Source: Crambe crambe (Eukaryota > Porifera > Demospongiae > Poecilosclerida > Crambeidae). From it: a stretch of DNA of 64,000 nucleotides. The position numbers were made by a program, and so were the translations under genes. Each line of letters opens with the position of its first letter. Within the stretch, counting starts at the first letter, position 1. Of this stretch, positions 11,185-35,000 are shown piece by piece. Below the pieces are notes generated by a model. The model had not been told where the DNA came from. It made no database searches and saw only the letters and a program-made list of their open reading frames with translations. The stretch lies in NCBI GenBank assembly GCA_963924555.1, contig OZ004587.1, positions 6,712,075 through 6,776,074 on the forward strand. The letters run 5' to 3'.

Positions 11185-11474
11185 TAAGTCTGACAAAGCT
11201 GCTCATTTTTAATCACCATACATTTCTAATCACCATTTTTTTTTTTTTTTGCATGGTCTCCTGATTAGCAAGGTACTTGGTAGTAAGCGCTCGAGCTAAT
11301 TAGCTACTATTAAATTTTGTTGCATAACAATTATTACTAGTGCGGGCGCGTATACACACGCTTAGCTATTGGGCGTATCTCGGTTTAAAGATCCTCGCTT
11401 GCAGGCTGTAGTAAACTCAACCACAAAAGTTTTTAGGAGAGAAATCGAGTATACCTGTTACATCTGACTTCGAC

Positions 11475-11873
11475 ATGCAATCCGATCAGGACGGCTGCAG
11501 TTGCTGGAACAAGATGATGGACTTCGCCAAAGATCACCCCATCAAGTTCGTCTCCTTGGGCTCTTTTCTCGCTCTGGGAGCTGTACCCATCGCGGCCTTC
11601 CTGGCTTATGTGGTTACTACTCTGGTTGCTAGCGTCGTCGGACTGGTCGTCGTGGAGGTTATCTTCGTTATCATGGGAGCTATCGGTCTGGGATCCGTGC
11701 TCTGTTGCGCTGGCTGTGTTTCGATGTGCGTAACGTCCTGCTTTGGAGCCCTCTACATGACCTACCGTGCCGCGAGCTGTGCTGCCTCCTGCACGGCCCA
11801 GAAAACCGGATTTCGACTGAGTCAGAGATCTGCATGGCCTTCTACTTCCACTACTACTGATCCCAATGAGTAG
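11475..11873 (+). CDS. LDAF1: Promethin/LDAF1-like lipid droplet assembly protein
   Basis: Single-exon frame of 132 residues. After a hydrophilic start (residues 1-25), residues 26-105 form a nearly continuous set of hydrophobic hairpins (SLGSFLALGAVPIAAFLAYV, LVASVVGLVVVEVIFVIMGA, and a Gly/Cys-rich CCAGCVSMCVTSCFGALYMT). A polar Ser/Thr-rich tail follows. The arrangement and the AVP-hairpin-VxxLE/VE pattern resemble promethin (TMEM159/LDAF1), which works with seipin at the ER to start lipid droplets. Length fits the family (about 160). High local Cys content is unusual. The gene shares 66 bp with a stray copy at 10011-10081. A function in this organism is inferred. Confidence 0.68.
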   Translation: MQSDQDGCSCWNKMMDFAKDHPIKFVSLGSFLALGAVPIAAFLAYVVTTLVASVVGLVVVEVIFVIMGAIGLGSVLCCAGCVSMCVTSCFGALYMTYRAASCAASCTAQKTGFRLSQRSAWPSTSTTTDPNE

Positions 11874-12872
11874 TAACAACAATATTATTGGTTATAGGGA
11901 CATGAAATAAGCTATAGCAATATTATGATGCATGCATGTGCTTGCAAAATTCTTATAATTATAGACATTTTATCATTTTAGACAATTACAATCTAGCTAC
12001 CCAGTTATAGAGGGAGGGTTATAATCATTGTCCTTTGCACTTCTAGATCATTGATAAGATTATACATAGCTACTGCAATACATTACTTCATGGGGGAGTC
12101 AACAATGAATATGACACAAAATTTTAATAGTAAAAAAATACTACTTACTCCAATACACTGATGTCCAGATTCTTGCTCCTCCCCCCTCCCACTTTGAATA
12201 TTCTGGATCTACGTACTTAGAGGCACAAGAAGCTTAAGAAAAAGCTACCATGATCTCCTGAAACATGCATTGTTTGTAGATCATGTTGACATTCACTAGT
12301 AGCGGGGCACCATCAGAGGGCACTTCCCCCACTAGCTAGTTCCCATCAAAATTATATAGTGGCAGAGGCAGATTGCATTCATGTCTCTGGATCTGGGATA
12401 TTTTCCCCCTGGATTTCCCTGGATGAAATTAATTTTTTTGTTAGCTATGTTGATGTATCTCGGGTACATGCAACCATAGGCTTCAAGGCAGAATCTGGTA
12501 ATGTAGCCATTGTCTAACCTATTAAAGAGCACCTAGGCATAATAATGATATTTAAAATGTTCCCTGGATTTTTCTGTTGTTTCCTGGATGTCTGGATTTG
12601 ACACCCAATCCCTGGATAATCCACAGAAATCTGGATGGTTGGAATGTAGCTATGCTTTTGTAGAAGTCCTGAGATGAATTTTTGCCCATGCATGATCACT
12701 GAGAATGACTTGGAACCGATCCTGCTATACATGTCCTCAGTGCAATTTGGTGGGAGAAAAAAATTGACCTGCCACCCTCCGATGGCTGAAAATTTGACAT
12801 TCATGTGGCTAACTCAGGCATTTGCAGTTTACTTATGTCCCCCCCCCCTTGGCCCACACATGTGCGTGCACA
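11874..12872. other. Intergenic, no gene seen
   Basis: AT-rich spacer; open frames on both strands show no family resemblance. Confidence 0.55.
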
Positions 12873-12955
12873 TCTCACACACCACACACACACCACACAC
12901 GCACACACACCACACACACACACACACACCGTACATGTATACACACACGCACACA
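12873..12955 (+). repeat. Imperfect (CA)n microsatellite
   Basis: CACACA-rich tract preceded by a poly-C run at about 12838-12848. Open frames through it (His/Thr repeats) are artefacts. A smaller (AC)n lies at about 13133-13146. Confidence 0.95.
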
Positions 12956-13401
12956 GGCAAAGCTCAGAGTAAACGAGCTTCCAAAGATTTGGTCGGTGTT
13001 TTGAAGGCAATTGAAATTGAAAGTAGAGATCAGCTGTTTCAACAATCTGTAAATGAGAAACTATTCGAGTTGATTCTAAGGGAGCACTTTACACCCCCTG
13101 AGCCAGCTATTCCTAACCCCACTGTAGACATGACACACACACACACGTCACTCACACACTGTGACTAGGTTCATCATTAATGATTTCTCCATAGGGTATA
13201 ATCCATAGGTGGTGGAACAGGCCAGTCAGGCCCAGGCCCGACCAATATTTTGGGGGGAAAAAAGTTGAGATTAATGTATTAGCTATGTGGCCACCAATTA
13301 AGAACAAAAGAAAGTGTCCTATGATGCCCAAATAATAGCAAATTGTTGAACTGGGGGATTCAGGGCCACCTGACCAATCAAATCTTACTTCCAACACCTC
13401 T
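12956..13401. repeat. Repeat fragment with GTGGAACAGGCCAGTCAGGC
   Basis: The stretch 13207-13260 resembles the reverse complement of 32100-32160 in the dymeclin intron (shared words GTGGAACAGG and GTCAGGCC), suggesting a dispersed element. The remainder has no recognised gene. Confidence 0.4.
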
Positions 13402-13674
13402 GTAATCCCGAACATCAGGAGAAATATTTCTGAAACTACTGAAATTTCTGAGCTCAAAGTTGGAGGGAATAATTAGCTATAGCTAACTAATGATCTTTCA
13501 AAATAGAGCCAGAGCCTCCAACAATACTGACTGAAATTTGACATTTAGACATAGCTGCATGCACGTACATTTTAAATACTGAGAATCGGAGGACTCTATG
13601 CTGAAATCAAAGTTCACAGGTTGGAGACACAGGGCTCATAATTGGGAGTTTGACTTGAACTGTTTGGAATTACC
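13402..13674. mobile_element. MITE of the GGTAATTCC family, copy 1
   Basis: Starts GTAATCCCGAACATC and ends GAACTGTTTGGAATTACC, giving the inverted terminus GGTAATTCC-AAC. Shares ACTTCTGAAACTACTG-like words with copies at 15012-15196 and 45465-45578. Confidence 0.6.
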
Positions 13675-14451
13675 CCTGCATGGCCCTGGTGCTGTTAGGA
13701 GTTACCCAGCTTTACCAACCTTAGACCCCTATCAGTGGGCCCTGGTTCCTCAACAAGACCGTCATCACCAGTAAAAGAAACTGAATAGTGGTACAAAAAA
13801 CTGTTTCAAAGGATCAGTCAATGAGGAGAATACAAATTTAAGGAGCTAAAAATTATGATTTGTTACCCAAGTGGCAAAATACATCAGGCACAAAAATTTG
13901 ACGAGGGAGGTGGAGCTGAAACAATAATGCACTCCTCTCCCACGTCCAGTTCTGCTCTGAAATGAGTGGAAGTTATAACTTCAGGCACAATATTGGGAGT
14001 GGGCGTGGCTGAGAATTAGATGCTGCAACATTAGAAATCCTGAGAAAAATCCTTGCAGAGATATAGTATGCTTCAAATCAGGCTTAGGCCTATATTTATT
14101 ACGATAAAATTCAAGCAGCATGCAATCTAGAAGTTCTAGCTAGTCAGTCTAGAGAGAGGTCAACTGTTATTGTAGCGGTCTGATAATACTACTGCTCTAT
14201 TTTACCACTAACAATAATTATAGTTTGACCTTTTGACCTGATTTTAATTGTAACGTCACCTCATCGCCTAACTGTCCATTGGATGGTGTTAGAGAACAAC
14301 GGTGCTGCCAGCTGCAGGTGTGTTTAGCTTAGCAGTCCAGGTCAGGCTGTTAGCTTTATCAGCGAGCGAGCTAGCTAGCTAGCTATCGGCAGGAGCAGGG
14401 AGACGTGGCTAGACAGAAGACCTGGTCTTGTAGCTGCTACTCGATATCAAG
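13675..14451. other. Upstream region of the STRA6-like gene
   Basis: No coding exon seen. AGCTAGCTAGCTAGCTA occurs at about 14368-14384, just before the proposed 5' UTR. No clear TATA element. Confidence 0.45.
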
Positions 14452-26324
<11,873 letters not shown>

Positions 26325-26946
26325 CTGATCTCAATAGAGTATAATTCTCTCAAAACTGATGAGGTGTGTGTGATGATTATGTGTAAAGGAAGGACGTTCA
26401 TTGATAATTCAGTTTCAGTGATCATCGTTATAATGGTTTCATGGGCATTGCATTCTTCATGATCACTTCTCTATTTTTGTATCATAATAATAATTATATT
26501 ATACATTATGTTTGTTTTATGGATGTATGGATTAGAACAAACTACTTCTTGCAATTGCCTTGGGGCTGAAGATTGCATGGTGTGGACAAATCATTATACA
26601 AGTTTGCATTGCAATTGGGTGAGAAATAATTTCACCCGAGATGACACCTACAACAAAAGTAGAAGTGTCCCTTAATAGATCATTAATTTTCAGGTTCAGA
26701 GTCCACATCAAGGGGTTGGGTATATACAGAATTAGGGAAGGGTTCACTGTAGAACAGTGAATGTGTGCAATATTATTAATACGGCATGGGGGAAATCAAA
26801 TATATTTAATTATTTCTGTGGATCGTTATTATTACTCAAGTGTCCACCTCTAGAAGAATGCCTGTTCTGCCATGCTAATAAATAACACTATTTAAAGTTC
26901 AAACAAAAATTATCCTGGGAAGAAGAAGGAAAAAAGAAAGAAAGTT
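26325..26946. other. Convergent 3' intergenic region
   Basis: Space between the STRA6-like stop (26324) and the ADP/ATP carrier stop (26947). An AATAAA at 26877-26882 on the plus strand could end the STRA6-like transcript. No gene. Confidence 0.55.
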
Positions 26947-27659
26947 CTAAGCTGAGAGACGCCACTGGATGTACAGCTCTTTGAACTTATCGAAACCGGA
27001 CAGCACTCCAGCGCCTGCTACACCACGGAGGATATTTGCTCCCGCCCCTTTCATTAAGGAGAGGGCACCCTCGTTCTTGACGATCTGGATGAAGCAATCG
27101 AAAGAGCCCTTGTATTTGACGGCCTCACCTGAAGTCATCATCATACGTCTCCTGATGGTGTCAATGGGATACGAAACGAGACCAGCGCTAACTGTGACTC
27201 CGTATCCGAGGAGGAACGAGACAAGAAGCCCTGCGTTTTCTCCCAAGACGATAGGCTTAAGAGTGTCATAGAAGCCGAAATAACAACCACGGTACACAAT
27301 AATACCGACACAAGAGATGACAAAGCCTCTGTAAAGTCCTACGAATCCATCGGAAGCTAGCGTCTTTCTGTAGACATCTATTAAACCATTGAACTGCCTG
27401 TCACCTCCCTTCTTTCCAGCTTTGGCGTCGTTAGCCAGACGAGTACGAGCGTAGTCCAGTGAGTACACGAAACACAGAGAAAGGGCACCTGCAGCACCAC
27501 CGGAGGCAATGTTCTTTCCGAATTTTGTGGCGTAGCTGTCTGTTTTTCTCATCTTGAAGATGGCCTTGATCTTGTCCTTGAAGGCAAAGTTCAGAGCTTG
27601 AGTGGGGAAGTAACGGATACAGTTAGCCAAGTTTCCACGCCAGAATGGCAAAATCCCTA

Positions 27660-27738
<79 letters not shown>

Positions 27739-28691
27739 ATAATTGCTGAAGTGATCAAAGGTCCAGGTAACTGAAATTACTGCCTACTACCTTGGCAAAT
27801 GGCCAGTGACAAAGAGGTGGGCATCAATAAGGAAGGTGGTCAAAAGTAGGTGGGTATTAATAAGAAGTAGCTGATAGGATTTAAAAGTATGCAGAGAAGC
27901 AGGTTCTGATACAAAAGTGCCCACTCAATGGATAAAAGAGTGTTAACAAAGACAAGAATGGACAAGAATAGTCAGACTATAATCTCTCTGGATTCTTCAT
28001 TCTAAGTAGGAATCTCACGAAAAGAAAGTTTGAAATATTACTACAAAGATCATTGGATACATATGAGAGAATGATCTTGTCCAATATCACCTAAACAAAG
28101 TGTGACTGTGATAAATTCTATTCACCATAGCAACCGGGAACAGCGCCTTATCTCATCCAACCAGACATCATCTCACCACTTCCTGCCAAGGAGGGAGAAT
28201 CTACCAAACTACCTCAATCCCACTTCCCTGTTGGGGAAGTGAACTACCCTTATCCCACTTCCCCATGACGTGGAAAGTACAAAGTAACTAGGGCTAATTG
28301 GCAGGTACAATATTGAAGTGTCCATAGCCATACAAAAAAGAAAAAAAAAAAAGAAGATACATGATACATATTTTATGCCCAAAGTGAAGTTTTAAAGCCT
28401 CAAGAAAGAAGTGAAGGCTAGGACCGTTCATTATTAGGGGAATTACACCTTAAAATAAAAACCAAGATGACATAAAAGCTCACCTTCTGATCTGAAGGTC
28501 CTGGCGGTACAATCAATGACTCCCTTGTAAGGCTCGGAGAGACGACCAGCCTTGATCATCTCATCCTGGTTCTGCACCATAAGCTTGACCCTCTCGATGG
28601 GAGCTGCAGCAGTCTTGGAGATGATAGCAGCTGCTCCGCTGAGGCCAAAGTTCTCAGCGAATCCAAGTTTTCTTTTATCAGCTGTAGCCAT
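26947..28691 (-). CDS. ANT: Mitochondrial ADP/ATP carrier (2 coding exons)
   Basis: Exons 28691-28484 and 27656-26947 (phase 1 joint, GTGAGC donor, TGTAG acceptor) give 305 residues. Three mitochondrial-carrier repeats are visible: PIERVK in the first, SLDYAR in the second and [12 protein letters not shown] in the third. The RRRMMM signature is specific to ADP/ATP carriers, which swap matrix ATP for cytosolic ADP across the inner mitochondrial membrane. Length is near the usual 298-305. A 5' UTR intron is likely (acceptor just before 28699, GTGAGT donor after 29598). The promoter region holds CCAAT, CACGTG and NRF-1-like sites, fitting a nuclear mitochondrial gene. Its 5' end nearly touches the dymeclin 3' end. 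Confidence 0.96.
27665..27736 (-). repeat. (CT)n microsatellite (sense strand) in ADP/ATP carrier intron
   Basis: GA on the plus strand, CT on the gene's sense strand, running into the acceptor at 27657-27658. Confidence 0.97.
27737..28483. other. ADP/ATP carrier intron, unique part
   Basis: No nested gene or clear repeat. Confidence 0.5.
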
Positions 28692-28699
28692 CTTGAAAG

Positions 28700-29597
28700 C
28701 TATAAGATGAAAAAGTAAAATAGCTCGAAGAGTGAAAAGTCATTAGTAAGATTTTGGTCAGAGATACTGGCTCATTATATTACTGCTGGGGGTGGATAGA
28801 TTTCCAAATAGCACAAGGTGCTTCACCAATACTCCATAAACCATATTCATAGCAAGAAAAAGGCTATCTCTAATTCGTATTAGATTCATGGACACCATAC
28901 ATGGTCAAAATGAAGGAGTATCCCAGACACACAGAAAGGTAAATCTGACCTTTTATGCTTGCCATGTAAAAAAAATTACTGAATGGGATCTGTCTAAAGC
29001 CTCTACAAGGAGAAAACAGAACTTGCTATGTTCAACTTGCTATGTTCGAATAAACCTGAATCTATTATTCTACATCTCACACATTCAGCACTCCAATTGG
29101 TGAATAAGACAAACCATTTTCCAAGGTCAAAAGCTCTTAAAACTTGGATCTAACTAGATAACCAGGCACATTCGTACCTCAAAATCCGCACTACTGGGTA
29201 CGTGATTTAACACAGTAGGATGAATCATTTCTCATTCGTACCTCAAAATCCCCACTACTGGGTATGTGATTTAACATAGTGGGACCAATCATTTTCTCAA
29301 GGTCAAAAGCAAGATCATGCTCACACACACAAATTAAAACTTGGATAATCAAGTAGCTTTAAATCCACTATTGGGTATATGAATCAATACAGTAGCTCCC
29401 AGATCACACTACATTCACACCATGTGAATGTGAATCAGAGATCAACCGATATCTAGCTAGGTTAGGCACTAGGCAATTCCGGCAAGCTTATGATTCAACG
29501 ATCAGAATAGATGCTCATGATCACGAGGACTGAACAATAAACTACAACAACCAGCTAGCTAGCTAGCTAGTCATATTTCAAAAGACAATTTACTCAC
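28700..29597. other. Probable 5' UTR intron of the ADP/ATP carrier
   Basis: Lies between an inferred acceptor and a GTGAGT donor. Contains a ~60 bp tandem duplication at about 29165-29290 (CATTCGTACCTCAAAATCC, GGGTA(C/T)GTGATTTAACA). No gene seen. Confidence 0.5.
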
Positions 29598-29762
29598 TTA
29601 TTGATATGGCGTATGGCGTAGAAAGTTCACAGAGAGGTTGAAAGGGGAGAAGGTATGAATTCACGAGGCCTGCCGAGGTGATAAAAAATGTCAGGGAAGA
29701 GTCACGTCGTTCTGCGGCTTTCCTTGAGGTCTCGTTGCCTGGGCGTCGCTTCCGGTAAACTT

Positions 29763-29793
29763 ATTGGTCACGTGACCCACTACGCATGCGCCA
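29763..29793 (-). promoter_or_regulatory. ADP/ATP carrier promoter cluster: CCAAT, CACGTG, NRF-1-like
   Basis: ATTGG (inverted CCAAT), the perfect palindrome GTCACGTGAC (29767-29776) and TACGCATGCGCCA (29781-29793) are packed in 31 bp. They lie between the carrier's 5' UTR exon and the dymeclin stop codon. NRF-1 and USF sites of this form are common at nuclear genes for mitochondrial proteins. Confidence 0.6.
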
Positions 29794-29826
29794 CTCGTAG
29801 CAAAAAAAAACTTTTTTTTTTTGAAT

Positions 29827-31390
29827 TCAAATTGAGAACTTTATTTTATTGTTGTCCCAATACAAAGCGGAGGCCTTGAAAACGAGAGTCCACACATAGG
29901 GAATGAAAAACTCTTCTGGCTGATCTTCTTCAACATAACGGAATTTCAATTCTGGAAAAACCTATTATATACAAAATAGAAACTTAATTATTATTGATAG
30001 AAGGGTATCTGACATGCAAGAAGCATAGTTGAGGTGTATGAAATGGTCATACCCTTCACTTCTTTGTTTTTAACCCACAACTTGGGACATTTTTGCAAGA
30101 CCCTGTTTCAATGCAGTGTTACCGTGGAACCTCCGATGAAGGACACTCTGAAAGAGGACAAACCTCTCAACAAAGGACAATCTAAAAGTACCTTTGTATA
30201 TACACTCTGAAAGAGGACAACCTCTCCACAAAGGACAAAAGGCTGGGTCCCAAGTGTGTCCATTATTACAAAGTTCCACTGTATACTCCATACAAAATTT
30301 AATAACCTCCAAAGGAGGACAACCTCTCTACAAAAGACAAGAGGCTGGGTTCCACTGTTTTACATACCCTCAGACTCTTCCTAGGCCATGATTTTGAGGC
30401 TTGTGTGATGGTGTCCAGGACAAATCCTGAAGAGTAGGGACCCAGGCCAGACTTCTCCAGACGTGAGGAAAAGAAAGTTATTACCTGAGGAAATCATATA
30501 GTATCAAAGAGCAATTGTGTGTGTGTGTACAGCTGAGAGTCCAGTGTAGAAATATTTACAGCCTGTTATTTTTCAAAATTATTCTACATAATAGGCATGG
30601 AATGCTTATTGGTAAAGGGTCACCAACAAAAGAGCTATACATACATACGTACATATGCGCTAATTGGTAAAGGGTCATCAACAAAACCAGGTCACTGGTG
30701 CATCCATAGCTAGCTAGCTACACTGAATAATTGGTAAAGGATTGTCAATAAAACTAGTTCACTCACAGTTTCAATATTCTGCACTAGGTCCATCAGCGTG
30801 GGATGAGTTTTGTACGGCTCGAAGATCTCTCTCTGGTAGAGGAGGGAGTAGACAAGATGAGGATTGTTGTGCAGGCAGTGGGTCAGTGTGGAGTTGGTGA
30901 TCTCCAGCACCATCACCAAAATCTCTTCCAGAATGGCACGATCATTGACCTACATGATAGTGTCACATTACCCTCTATCTCAAATTCCTCTGTATCCATT
31001 TTTACACTACGAAACATAGGAGATATCTTGTAAGAAACTTGATAAGGAAATTCAAAGGATGCCATGTTTCCAACTCACTGAAAATTGGTGGTATGCTTGG
31101 CTACTCTTAGTCTATGCTAAAACCCCTCCCTCAATAATTATGTAGGACCAGTTGATCTGCTAAACTAAATACCCACTTGTTCCTAATGGGTAGATAAGAC
31201 ATTACTTTCAGATTATCCGATTAGCCAAGTGGCATATATTTGGGACCCACCCTAAGCATAATCCATCATTGAGACCACCTGGACACGATACATTGGCTGT
31301 TGTCCTTTTGCTAATGGGTTGGGTGGCTTAGACAAATTCTAGTAAGCTGGAATGACAGCATGCGTGCACTGCTAGTCTAGGAATCTGGTC

Positions 31391-31433
<43 letters not shown>

Positions 31434-31487
31434 TGAAATAGTGTCCATTATTAATGTATTAGAATGCATTAATGTACTTTGACTATG

Positions 31488-31569
<82 letters not shown>

Positions 31570-31992
31570 AACTCACAGAGATCTCCAAAGAGTGGGGGGC
31601 GGAGTCAGAGTCAGGGGGTGTAAGGGGGACACTGGGTGTCGGCTCCCGTGGACTACTTTGCAACTTCTCACTGATCCTTTGGTGTTTTTTAGCAAGCAGC
31701 TTAAACAAACTAAAAGGTGAAAAAAGACAAACATTATGATCACGATGGTGTGTATGTGTGAAGATTATTAGTAGAACTAGAGATAACAGATTCAATGATA
31801 ATTAGTCGTCAATTTGGTCCGTTATTCTGTCCTCAAGATATTGAGAAAACTCCAGCTCTGGGGTTATGTACATTGTAGTGTGTATGAGCTGCCTACTATC
31901 AAGCTGATCATCTTTTAAGAAGAATCTTCAGAGGTGTTTGGAAGCAAGATTCAATTGGTCAGGCCCGAAATTGAATTATAATCCCCCCCCCC

Positions 31993-32023
<31 letters not shown>

Positions 32024-35000
32024 AACTGAAGCTCTACAACTTGCATCATAGGATACTTTCCTTTTGTTATTGATTGATAGCCACTGAATTTAACAATTGT
32101 TTGGTCAGGCCTATGGCTACTAGGGCTAGGGCTGACTGGCCTGACCTGTTCCACGGCCCATGATCTTAGCCATAGCAGGAAATTTTCATGGGATAAAATT
32201 TTTTGTATACTTTAGTGATATATTGTGAAATTTTTGTGGGATTAATTATTTTGTGGATTTTACATGTAAATTTATATGGTTTACATTTCATTCTTGCAAA
32301 ACCACGAAAATTACAGTACGAATTTACATATAATATGGAGGGAGTGGACATACCTGACCATCTTTTGGGAGGCGTCTAGATGGAGGGAGTGGCAATAGGA
32401 GGACATATTGGCCAATGCAGCCAAGCAATTCGTGTGCAGATATTTATCCTGCAAAATAAAACATAGCTTACAGTCCTATATACTAATATTAGAGAGGTGT
32501 CCTGATTAGAGAGGTGTAGGTTATTGAGTGTTTATAAAGATAAATTAATACATTGAGACACAAAAGTGCTCTTATTAGAGTGCCCCTTGAATTTGAGGTG
32601 TTGCACTGAGAGTGTCCTGATTAGTGAGGCTACAGAATACAGTATCATTCTTCAGTCATACATGAACCAATACCTTACTGATACTACTTGATAACTAATA
32701 GTTTTTAATCAAAATTTCATTCCAGTTCTTAGAGAATGGCACTCTGGTTCTTAGATGCAAGTGTACGATGAACAGGAGAAGTGTTGGAAAAGGTTGTAGC
32801 AGCTGGGATGGAAGTAACCCTTCCTTAGACAGCAGAGGTCGTGCTCGTAACACCCCCGGTGGAAGCAGCAGTTGTTCCCACAAATGAACCACCAGCAGAC
32901 CGTGCACCTGGGTCCACACATCCCCCTGCAGGTCTGGCCGATCGGACAGTGTCTGCAGGTAAAGCGATGCCTCAAAAACCACCGGGAAAGGGGATTAACT
33001 CCATAGTACAAATGTTGTAAATTTGGACAAACTCCAGGAGTCCTTTTCAGCCTTTGGTGTGATTCAGTTGTCAAAGACGATGATGGATTTGATGAATAAT
33101 GGAGAGATTTTGGGTCCACATTATACTGGTGTTGCATATGCACAAAGCGAACAACGAAACTGTACAGTCTTAGAGCTGCTTCCGTTTCAAAACCAAGAAC
33201 CCCTGTGTCACCAAGAGCACGACACCCCTTGCTACGATATCAATCTCGGGCGAAGATATCAATTTGACGAAGGCTAGAAATTTGGTATTGTTAATTGAAT
33301 CTCCATCCAAGTAATGTGAAAATATCTCCGGGATATGGTGATGCTTGATAGCTCTATCAAAGTGATGTGTGAATTCAGACGATAAGGTGTAATCGATCAT
33401 TTTAAGCTTTTCATCGCTATCGAGATGTTTACGAATGACAATACTGTGACCCATGACCCGCACCAGCGAAGCAGAAGCTGGCTCGGAGTGCCGGACGTAC
33501 AGAATCTCTTGTCCGTCCAGGCAAGTGATGTTGATTTTGCTACCGTGATCGGAGATGATACTGGTAATGTACACGCCTATCTTCTTGTGCCCATCACCTT
33601 CCATGTACTTGGCCACCAATTTTCCATCCGTCAGAATCGAAATATAAACTTCTCCATTTTCAGGAGACACGAAATGGTCGTTAGGATGCTTTGGAGTGAG
33701 TTGAGGTGACACAGAGACAGTTGAATGCCGACGATTTCCACTGCTTGAAGAGATCTTTTCAGTCACCACAAATCCCCAAAAAGCAACACTTATAACGAAG
33801 AAACTGTTTAATTTTAGAACACACACTTGAATCTTCCCCATTTCGTTCAGAGATGATATATACAATTGAAGAAGCAAGCACTCGAGCACTTAGTTAAAGC
33901 ACAATCTGACCTTCTGTGTAAAAAAAAAAACATCAACAAAAAACTGAGTACAGTATTTCTCAGAGATGATAAAGGCAAAAAAAAGCTCTTTCCCTGAAAA
34001 GAAACTGTATCGAGTACTGCTTTTCTGTCAAGTGTGTGGGGATTAGATTAAATCCACAATAGTTTATCTACTTATTAGGTCAGGGCCTGGCCATGTCTCA
34101 TTGCAGGCAATTCATCCCTGACTCTGGGGTGGCCAGGTTTCTAGGGTTACTAAACACAATAATATGTATCCACAGATAATCTGTGGCTTGGGCTGGCTTC
34201 TTCTTAAGCCTAAGCTGTGGTCTGGCAACTTGTTTGCTGCCGTCTAGGCTTTCTGCAATCTTTGGCTCCTTGATGGTTGCTCTCTTTGCCTGTCTGGCGT
34301 CTTGCTTGTTGCTCTCTTTGTGTTCCATCACTAGCTAGTTAGCCTGTTTGTTACATAGAAATTGACCTTTGAACCATTGGTTGGTCTAGCACATTAATTC
34401 TATAAGTATCATTCTCTAGTCATAAATATGTACATGAACCAAAACACCTACTGATACTAAATTGAAATTCCATTCCAGTTCTTAAAAATGGTACAAATTC
34501 CATTCCGGTTCTCAGTTGCATCTATACGATGAACAGGAGAAGTGTCGGAAGGGGTTGTAGCAGCTGGGATGGAAGTAACCCTTCCTTAGACAGCAGAGGT
34601 CGTGCTCGTAACACCCCTGGTGGAAGCAGCAGTTGTTCCCACAAATGAACCACCAGCAGACCGAGCACCTGGGTCCACACATGCCCAGGCAGGTCTGGCC
34701 AACCGGACAGCGTCCACAGACCAGACGACGCCTCACATTCCTCCTGGCAGCGGGTCTAGCCTTATAGTACAACCGTCGTAAATTTGGACAAACTCCAGGA
34801 GCCCTTTTCTGCCTTTGGTGTGATTCAGTAGTTGTCAAAGACAATGATGGATAATGGAGAGATTTTGGGTCCACATTATACTGGTGTTGCATGTGTACAA
34901 AGCGAACAACGAAACTGTACAGCCTTAAAGCTGCTTCCGTTTCAAAACCAAGAACCCCTGCATCACCAAGAGCATGACATGCCCTTGCTACGATATCCAT

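Noticed and set aside
12674-13168. 164-codon frame through the CA microsatellite
   Set aside because: His/Thr repeats come from (CA)n; the flanking parts have no recognisable domain or splice partners.
34098-34331. 77-codon minus-strand frame between the nested paralogues
   Set aside because: Charged but without family resemblance, signal or conserved partner.
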